Shown: in pieces, positions 5,091-9,412 of the stretch
Layout of the letters: every line of letters begins with the position of its first letter
How positions within the stretch are numbered: position 1 is the first letter of the stretch
NCBI GenBank assembly: GCA_017448375.1
Contig: JAFSLR010000223.1
Location: forward strand, 1-9,412
DNA: 9,412 bases
Source of the DNA: Synergistaceae bacterium
GTDB taxonomy: Bacteria > Synergistota > Synergistia > Synergistales > Aminobacteriaceae
Reading direction: 5' to 3'
Translations under genes and position numbers: made by a program
Notes under the pieces: model-generated
The model's input: the letters and a program-made list of their open reading frames with translations, nothing else
Told to the model about the DNA's origin: nothing
Databases searched by the model: none

Positions 5091-6050
5091 ATGGACAACT
5101 ACAAAATCTTACGTGCCTCTCGGATCGGACACCCCTGCAACCGTAACTTATTCTACTTCGTCAACGGTTCAGAAGAAAACACAACCGAGAAATCTTCGCG
5201 CATCTTCGACATCGGAAAAGCTCTTGAGCCTGTCATCATCAGCTGGTTACGTTCTGACGGCTGGCACGTCAAGAGAAATCCCATCGACGGCACTAACAAT
5301 AGTTTATCTCTCGGCGTCGAAGTTAACGGCGGGGTTATCTCAGCTCACCCTGACTGCGTTATCTCTCATCACGAGCTTGACGGTAACATCCTCGTTGACA
5401 TCAAGACCATGAATGACCGTGCTTTCAGAACCCTCAAAAGAGATGGCACCAAGAAATCTCATCCTCAGTACTTCGCTCAGGTTCACCTCTACGCTGAAGC
5501 CCTCAGACGTATTCAGGTCTCCGTCAGCAAACTCGGTATAGTAGCAATGAACAAGAACACTTCGGAACTCTTCATCGACACTTTCGACTTCGAGCAAGAT
5601 ACTCTTGACACTCTGCTAACTCGTGCTGAAAAGATTTTCTCATTCTCCGACGCTCCTGAACAGGGTGAACACTTCGAGAACTGGTGCTGTCAGTACTGCG
5701 GGTACGCTCATCTGTGCGAACTGGCAAAGAAAGATACCGCAGTAGGCTCTGAAGATGTTCCAACCACAGATAAACAGGAAGTCATTGATGCCGTTGAGCT
5801 CCTTAGTGAAAGTAGAGATATGGAGAAGGCAGCTAAAGAACTCTCTGATGAAGCTAAAGTTGTCATTGACCGCGAAATCAGACAGCAGGGCATTAAATCT
5901 GTCCGCGTTGGTAATCTCGTCCTCGTACTCAATGAGATTAAGAGTTCAAGACTTGACACAACTGCTCTCAAGAAAGCTCATCCTGAAATCGTGCAAGAGT
6001 TTATGAAGCAGTCTTCGTCTGTTCGTTACGACTTAAAGGAGGTCGCTTAA
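5091..6050 (+). CDS. PD-(D/E)XK nuclease, RecB/Cas4-like, probable Fe-S
   Basis: A 319-aa protein; AGGAGG (5078-5083) lies 7 nt before the ATG at 5091. Motifs of the RecB/Cas4/AddB nuclease fold appear in order: G42 and E46 in I-G-K-A-L-E-P, D88 in A-H-P-D, D103-I-K105 in I-L-V-D-I-K-T, and Q130-V-H-L-Y134 (the Q-x-x-x-Y motif). One Cys near the N-terminus (C16, in G-H-P-C-N-R) and a C-terminal cluster W-C-C-Q-Y-C-G-Y-A-H-L-C (C199, C200, C203, C209) match the four-cysteine Fe-S arrangement of Cas4 and AddB. Residues 215-319 form a helical, charged tail not usual in minimal Cas4. It probably resects DNA ends for recombination. Two bases separate it from the ATPase gene. There are no Cas1/Cas2 genes here, so a CRISPR role is unlikely. 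Confidence 0.88.
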   Translation: MDNYKILRASRIGHPCNRNLFYFVNGSEENTTEKSSRIFDIGKALEPVIISWLRSDGWHVKRNPIDGTNNSLSLGVEVNGGVISAHPDCVISHHELDGNILVDIKTMNDRAFRTLKRDGTKKSHPQYFAQVHLYAEALRRIQVSVSKLGIVAMNKNTSELFIDTFDFEQDTLDTLLTRAEKIFSFSDAPEQGEHFENWCCQYCGYAHLCELAKKDTAVGSEDVPTTDKQEVIDAVELLSESRDMEKAAKELSDEAKVVIDREIRQQGIKSVRVGNLVLVLNEIKSSRLDTTALKKAHPEIVQEFMKQSSSVRYDLKEVA

Positions 6051-6052
6051 TT

Positions 6053-6970
6053 ATGTCCGTTTTCAGAAAAGCTGAACGCAGGAAAGCTAAACTCAGATTA
6101 GCTATCACTGGCCCTGCAGGTTCTGGTAAAACTTACGGAGCTTTATTAGTGGCTCAAGGTCTGGGTGGTCGTATCGCAATGATTGACACAGAAAACGGCT
6201 CTGGTGATTTGTATTCGGCCATCTGTGATTATGACATTCTTACTATCAGCGCGCCTTTCGACATCAGAAAATACATCAAGGCCATTCATGACGCAGAGAA
6301 CGAAGGCTACAATGTCCTCATTATCGACAGTTTGTCCCACTGCTGGATTGGCGAAGGAGGACTGTTGGACATGAAAGAAAATGTCGTTGCCAGCGGAAAG
6401 TTCAACAGCTACAGTGCTTGGTCTAAAGTTACTCCGTTCCAGAACAAGCTCATCGACACGATGCTTTCATCGTCCTGTCATATCATCGCCACTATGCGGA
6501 GCAGAACTGATTACATTCAGGTTGTCAATGAACGCGGTAAATCAGAAATCCGCAAAGTTGGACTAGCTCCAGTTCAGAGGGACGGCATGGATTACGAGTT
6601 CGGCGTTGTATTTGATTTGAACACAGAACATTCTGTTACTGTCAGCAAGGATAGAACTTCTCTCTTCGACGGTCAGAGCTTTACTCTTTCTACTGATACT
6701 GGGGCTAAACTACTTGAGTGGCTCAATTCGGGTGCCGATGTTCCTGTTCCCGCTCCTGACCTGACTACTGAGAAACGAAGGCTCTATGACGCTTACCTCA
6801 AGCTCTTTGCTGATGATCCACAGAACGCTCAGGCTCTCGCTCAGGAAGCTATGATGAATGTTGTTAAGGGCAAAAGCTCTAAAGATTGGACTGTTGAGGA
6901 CTTGAAGAATCTCGAAGCTGATATTCACAACAGGACTAACAACGACTTATCGCAAGCTGTCAATTTCTAA
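6053..6970 (+). CDS. Phage-type AAA/RecA-like recombination ATPase
   Basis: A 305-aa protein. AAAGGAGG (6035-6042) lies inside the end of the nuclease gene, 10 nt before the ATG at 6053. Walker A is G-P-A-G-S-G-K-T (residues 20-27). M-I-D-T-E-N-G-S-G (43-51) follows, as in Sak4/RecA-type phage ATPases of the AAA_24 kind. Walker B is V-L-I-I-D-S (88-93). H-I-I-A-T-M-R-S-R-T-D-Y (143-154) fits the sensor region. The ATPase core ends near residue 225. The rest (240-305) is a helical, acidic tail that may contact partners. Such proteins load or act as single-strand-annealing/strand-exchange ATPases in phage recombination beside a PD-(D/E)XK nuclease and an SSB or DUF669 protein. All these partners are present in the window. 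Co-transcription with the nuclease is nearly certain from the 2-bp gap. Confidence 0.88.
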   Translation: MSVFRKAERRKAKLRLAITGPAGSGKTYGALLVAQGLGGRIAMIDTENGSGDLYSAICDYDILTISAPFDIRKYIKAIHDAENEGYNVLIIDSLSHCWIGEGGLLDMKENVVASGKFNSYSAWSKVTPFQNKLIDTMLSSSCHIIATMRSRTDYIQVVNERGKSEIRKVGLAPVQRDGMDYEFGVVFDLNTEHSVTVSKDRTSLFDGQSFTLSTDTGAKLLEWLNSGADVPVPAPDLTTEKRRLYDAYLKLFADDPQNAQALAQEAMMNVVKGKSSKDWTVEDLKNLEADIHNRTNNDLSQAVNF

Positions 6971-6981
6971 GTCTTTCATCT

Positions 6982-7011
6982 GGAGAGGTCTGCTCTTACT
7001 TCTGCCTCTCC
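6982..7011 (+). promoter_or_regulatory. Stem-loop between the ATPase gene and the next SD
   Basis: GGAGAGG (6982-6988) pairs with CCTCTCC (7005-7011): 7 bp with a 16-nt loop. A short TCGTTTTCTCTC stretch follows and the AGGAGG SD begins at 7024. It might act as a weak terminator or attenuator, but the loop is long and the T-run is only four bases. Confidence 0.5.
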
Positions 7012-7033
7012 TCGTTTTCTCTCAGGAGGTCTC

Positions 7034-7333
7034 ATGAAGAATTTTCACAATAACAAGTTCGCTATCATCTGGAGCAATGGAAACGTCTGTTCGGGCAATC
7101 CAGAAATCATCGCCAAACACTTTCTCAAAGCTAAGAACTTACGGCTCGGCATCATTCGCGTTAACGGTCAACTCTTCTATTCCACAAAGAGTAACAATTC
7201 TGGCTCGTGGCAGACTCACGGCTCCATCTTCGACACTGGCAACAGAGAGAATAACAGAAAAGCTGCTCTCGCTCACTACTTCTTTCACTTCATTATCAAC
7301 AATCAGTGCGGCTTTCATATCATTGCTCTCTAA
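7034..7333 (+). CDS. Small hypothetical protein
   Basis: A 99-aa protein, ATG at 7034, 4 nt after AGGAGG (7024-7029). It looks like a small alpha/beta domain: strands F-A-I-I-W-S-N-G-N-V (9-18), helix P-E-I-I-A-K-H-F-L-K-A-K (23-34), strands L-G-I-I-R-V-N-G-Q-L-F-Y-S (38-50), a Gly/Ser/Asn-rich loop (51-70), then helix R-K-A-A-L-A-H-Y-F-F-H-F-I-I (75-88). It has two Cys (C19, C92) and several His. There is no membrane segment or signal peptide. No family is recognised. Stem-loops on both sides separate it from its neighbours. Confidence 0.72.
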   Translation: MKNFHNNKFAIIWSNGNVCSGNPEIIAKHFLKAKNLRLGIIRVNGQLFYSTKSNNSGSWQTHGSIFDTGNRENNRKAALAHYFFHFIINNQCGFHIIAL

Positions 7334-7346
7334 CTCTTTACTCTCT

Positions 7347-7374
7347 GCCGGGTAGACGACGATTCCTATCCGGC
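7347..7374 (+). promoter_or_regulatory. GC-rich stem-loop before the second winged-helix gene
   Basis: GCCGGGTAG (7347-7355) pairs with CTATCCGGC (7366-7374): 9 bp including one G-U, around a 10-nt loop. The GGAGG SD begins at 7388. Both arms and the CTT-TTCAT-like sequence after the right arm resemble the element at 5042-5064, suggesting copies of one element or convergence. Confidence 0.65.
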
Positions 7375-7401
7375 TTATTCATTCTATGGAGGTTATATCT
7401 C

Positions 7402-7827
7402 ATGTCAAAAGCAAAAAATCCTGCGTCTAACAACAGTTCTGAAGAAACAACAAGTGCTGAAACTTCTGAAGCAAAAGCATCTGCAACAAAACACAGCTTC
7501 TCATGCCCTGAGGATTATTCTCCAACCAGCCAGATTGCTCGCGCTTATTCCAACGGCATCTTCCCGGTCGCTCACAAAATCCTCTTCAACTCTATCTGCA
7601 AAGCTCTTGATGGCAAGTCTGAGGGCAACATTGATTTTCAGTCTGTTCTTGATGACGCTCATATGCACCGCTCGTCTGCTCTCAATATCTTTAAGCACAT
7701 GTCTGCTTGGGGCGTGCTCGAAGTCTCTTTCAACTCCTCGCAGGTCATCGGGCAGAAAAGAAAGTCGTGGGCTTTCGTCAAAATTCTTCGTAATCCTGAA
7801 GCTCAAGAATTGCCCAAAAGCGCATGA
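7402..7827 (+). CDS. Winged-helix-like DNA-binding protein (paralogue B)
   Basis: A 141-aa protein. The ATG at 7402, 9 nt after GGAGG (7388-7392), is preferred over upstream starts, which would cross the stem-loop. Residues 1-33 are Ser/Thr/Glu/Ala-rich and probably disordered. Residues 55-130 form the shared winged-helix core: P-V-A-H-K-I-L-F-N-S-I, A-L-D-G, D-F-Q-S-V-L-D-D, then H-R-S-S-A-L-N-I-F-K-H-M as recognition helix, and two wing strands ending W-A-F-V-K-I-L. The same pattern, with P-x-H, A-L-D-G, F-Q-x-V-L-D and R-x-S-A-L conserved, is found in the minus-strand gene at 2445-2756. The basic tail of paralogue A is replaced here by an acidic, Ser-rich one. Likely roles are transcription control or replication accessory. 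The homology is visible by eye; the function is inferred. Confidence 0.78.
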   Translation: MSKAKNPASNNSSEETTSAETSEAKASATKHSFSCPEDYSPTSQIARAYSNGIFPVAHKILFNSICKALDGKSEGNIDFQSVLDDAHMHRSSALNIFKHMSAWGVLEVSFNSSQVIGQKRKSWAFVKILRNPEAQELPKSA

Positions 7828-7837
7828 GGTCATTTCA

Positions 7838-8278
7838 CTGCTCGGTTACACTTTTCAATTCGTTCAACATCTTCTTCCGGATTGTAATCATTACGGGCAG
7901 GTTATAAAACTGTTCCCTCAGCGAAGACGAAAAGGACGCAAACTTCACAAGTTCGGCAAGGGAGCTTTCTGTTCATTCCATATTGATGCTGATAATTCCG
8001 CTGGCGTTTATCTCTGGGTCCTTCATAACGAAATTCTATACGTTGGCAGAACTAAACATCTCGCTCAACGTTTCAATTACGGCTACGGCAGAATTTCAGC
8101 CGCTAATTGTTATGAACACGGCACTATTACCAACTGCAGGATGAATAAGGCACTTCTTCAACTTTTCGAGCAGGGCAAAATTGTAAGCCTCTATTTCTAC
8201 AAGACACGAAAATATAAAGTCGTCGAGCGCAATATCCTTCACTCCATTTGCACTCCTTATAACATTAAGGACAACTAA
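7838..8278 (+). CDS. GIY-YIG endonuclease-like protein, start uncertain
   Basis: The C-terminal 90 residues carry the GIY-YIG nuclease signature: G-V-Y-L-W (GIY), I-L-Y-V-G-R-T (YIG) ten residues later, a conserved Arg in L-A-Q-R-F, and E-R-N-I-L...P-Y-N, matching the catalytic Glu and terminal P-x-Y-N. Counting from CTG at 7838, these are Y58, Y68, R78, E130 and N142. The domain cleaves DNA with one metal ion in homing nucleases, repair enzymes and some mobile-element proteins. No in-frame ATG, GTG or TTG exists between the end of the previous gene and the middle of the domain. CTG at 7838, 8 nt after GAGG (7826-7829), is the best guess; a +1 frameshift from the winged-helix gene, ATT or ATA starts, or 5' decay are alternatives. 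The nuclease call is firm; the start is not. Confidence 0.72.
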   Translation: MLGYTFQFVQHLLPDCNHYGQVIKLFPQRRRKGRKLHKFGKGAFCSFHIDADNSAGVYLWVLHNEILYVGRTKHLAQRFNYGYGRISAANCYEHGTITNCRMNKALLQLFEQGKIVSLYFYKTRKYKVVERNILHSICTPYNIKDN

Positions 8279-8284
8279 TTTCTC

Positions 8285-8315
8285 GGCAGGGACTTTTCTC
8301 TGCCTATTATTTTTT
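8285..8315 (+). terminator. Rho-independent terminator of the plus-strand block
   Basis: GGCAGGGA (8285-8292) pairs with TCTCTGCC (8297-8304), 8 bp with one G-U, around a CTTT loop, followed by TATTATTTTTT (8305-8315). It lies 6 nt after the stop of the GIY-YIG gene and is the only hairpin in the block with a proper U-tract. Confidence 0.82.
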
Positions 8316-8327
8316 CTCAAACACAGT

Positions 8328-8402
8328 GCTTTCTCTTCGGTCTTGCGTCATAATTATTTATAATTTTATTTATTCTACTTTGAAAGGAGCTTCGTTAATT
8401 TT
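8328..8402 (+). promoter_or_regulatory. Probable promoter and leader of the last gene
   Basis: After the terminator a new transcription unit must begin. TATAAT (8359-8364) is a perfect -10 sequence within an AT-rich tract. TTCGGT lies 17 bp upstream as a weak -35. AAAGGAG follows at 8383-8389. AATTAT and ATAATT flank the -10 as a small dyad. No iteron-like repeats were seen in this gap. Confidence 0.5.
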
Positions 8403-9412
8403 ATGCACGACAACGCTATCACTCTGGAAGGTCTTAAAAAACTTTCCGAGACTGAAAAATTATTCAATCCTCTCATCAGGAGTGCTGTTGATCGTCTTAC
8501 TCTACTTTCCGATAAATGGCATTCTTTAATTTCAAATGCCCAAAATTCTGAAAACGTATCCGAAGATGAAATAGATAAAATCATCGATACTCTTAAAGAA
8601 TTTCTTAACGCACAACAAAGTGCTGATAAAATCATCAATGAATACCGCAATGCTCAAGTTTCCGTTACTGAAAGCGTCAAGTCCGATATTATACAGGCAG
8701 TCTCACTTAATCCTGACGACATTGCAAGCAGAATTAAAGATGAAGCTCTCGATGCTAAAAGTTCATCAGATATTTCACAGTTCCCCTCTGATGACCTCAA
8801 CAGCGATATTAGCTCCATCATTCATATCTTGCTCTCCGCTTCTCTTCCGGCTAATGACACATACCCTGAAGAAGCTCAGAATAATCTCAACGATATTAAC
8901 AATCTGATTGAACAGAAGAAAAAAGAGATTATGCAGTGGCTTCTGTCTCTGGGGGAAAAGGGAAGACAAATTATAAATGCTACCACTACAAGAGCAAGCT
9001 CTTATACTTTCGGCACTACTAAAGTTGAAGGTCTCGCTTTTGACCCGGAGAGAAACCCTGCTATCTACAGTGCTCTCGTACCTGTCAGAATTGATGTCAG
9101 CAGAAGAAAATCACAAAGGAAGAAGATTGAAACTCTCTTCTACATTGATTTTAAGGAACTTAAACAAAGAGGGGTTTCCATTGATTATGAATATCTTCTT
9201 ACTCCTTATGACAGAGAAATTCACAATGCTGTTGCTACTCTCGCCAGTGCTGGTAATGAATACATCAATCCTAGCATGATTTTTCAACTGCTTTCTGGCA
9301 ACACTGGGACTACAAATGACATGAGCCCGGAAACCAGAAAAAGCATTCTCAGAAGCATTGATATAATGATGGCTACTCTCGTTACTATTGATGCCTCTGC
9401 TGAAATCAGCTC
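8403..9412 (+). CDS. Putative replication-initiator-like protein, 3' end cut
   Basis: An open frame of 336 codons from the ATG at 8403 to the window end with no stop. AAAGGAG at 8383-8389 is 13 nt from the ATG, a long gap, but no better in-frame start exists. Residues 1-190 are helical, acidic and partly coiled coil (L-K-K-L-S-E-T-E-K-L through I-N-N-L-I-E-Q-K-K-K-E-I). A beta-rich segment with Y-S-A-L-V-P-V-R-I-D-V-S-R-R-K-S (222-237) leads into L-T-P-Y-D-R-E-I-H-N-A-V-A-T-L-A-S-A-G-N-E-Y-I-N-P-S-M-I-F (266-294). This latter block, with S-G-N and I-D-A-S after it, resembles a winged-helix segment common in replication-initiator-like proteins of plasmids and integrative elements of anaerobic bacteria. 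It probably belongs to the same mobile element. The family match is from memory and moderate. Confidence 0.6.
   Translation, partial: MHDNAITLEGLKKLSETEKLFNPLIRSAVDRLTLLSDKWHSLISNAQNSENVSEDEIDKIIDTLKEFLNAQQSADKIINEYRNAQVSVTESVKSDIIQAVSLNPDDIASRIKDEALDAKSSSDISQFPSDDLNSDISSIIHILLSASLPANDTYPEEAQNNLNDINNLIEQKKKEIMQWLLSLGEKGRQIINATTTRASSYTFGTTKVEGLAFDPERNPAIYSALVPVRIDVSRRKSQRKKIETLFYIDFKELKQRGVSIDYEYLLTPYDREIHNAVATLASAGNEYINPSMIFQLLSGNTGTTNDMSPETRKSILRSIDIMMATLVTIDASAEIS

Noticed and set aside
4990..5412. 140-aa frame starting at TTG 4990
   Set aside because: A purine-rich GAAGGTGA lies just upstream, but most of the frame overlaps the firmly identified nuclease in another frame and is Ser/Thr/Leu-rich low complexity. 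At most its first 30 codons could be a leader peptide.
5091..6050. Cas4 of a CRISPR adaptation module
   Set aside because: There is no Cas1, Cas2 or repeat array in the window; the neighbouring phage-type ATPase and SSB-like genes point to recombination instead.
6982..7011. Possible terminator after the ATPase gene
   Set aside because: The 16-nt loop and four-base T-run are poor for intrinsic termination, so it is listed as a stem-loop only.
7454..7837. Upstream extension of the GIY-YIG frame to ATG 7454
   Set aside because: It would overlap the winged-helix gene over most of its length, has low-complexity Leu/Ser composition and no SD at 7454.
7824..7907. 27-aa frame starting at the ATGA overlapping the winged-helix stop
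   Set aside because: It has only a weak SD, no resemblance to any protein, and ends before the GIY-YIG domain. It could only matter as a coupling peptide.

Overview
The window is an accessory, phage- or plasmid-like bacterial region. It holds two divergent gene blocks and the start of a third transcription unit. Nearly every plus-strand gene has a strong Shine-Dalgarno (SD) sequence (AAAGGAG or AGGAGG) 4-13 nt before its start, the genes are short, and several junctions are tight. This fits a bacterium with a Firmicutes- or Synergistetes-like translation signal, but the lineage cannot be fixed from the sequence. No rRNA, tRNA, CRISPR array or IS element was seen.

Minus-strand block (2756 down to 1): three closely spaced genes. 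They are a small winged-helix-like protein (2445-2756), a DUF669-type single-strand-DNA/recombination-associated protein (2031-2435), and a very large ankyrin-repeat protein. The ankyrin gene starts at 2022 and is still open at base 1, with at least 674 residues visible. Its reading frame accounts for the whole first 2 kb.

Divergent spacer (2757-2904): AT-rich, with a bulged hairpin directly before the first plus-strand SD.

Plus-strand block (2905-8278): ten small to medium genes. In order: an unknown 158-aa protein; an XRE-type HTH protein with a Cys-containing C-terminal region; a 93-aa protein ending in an SSB-like IPF tail; a 76-aa helical protein; two tiny basic proteins that overlap by ATGA; a RecB/Cas4-like PD-(D/E)XK nuclease with four or five cysteines placed like an Fe-S cluster; an AAA/RecA-type ATPase; an unknown 99-aa protein; a second winged-helix-like protein clearly related to the one on the minus strand; and a GIY-YIG nuclease ORF with no ordinary start codon. 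A good intrinsic terminator follows at 8285-8315.

Third unit (8403 to the window end): a protein whose C-terminal part resembles replication-initiator-like winged-helix proteins of plasmids and integrative elements. It is cut by the window end.

Together the nuclease, the ATPase, the SSB-like protein and the DUF669 protein resemble a phage-type recombination/replication module, here split across both strands. Oddities include the paralogous winged-helix pair, a series of stem-loops placed between a stop codon and the next SD, a higher-order duplication inside the ankyrin protein, the startless GIY-YIG frame, and a strand-wide pyrimidine bias that makes the two strands' genes use opposite third-position bases.
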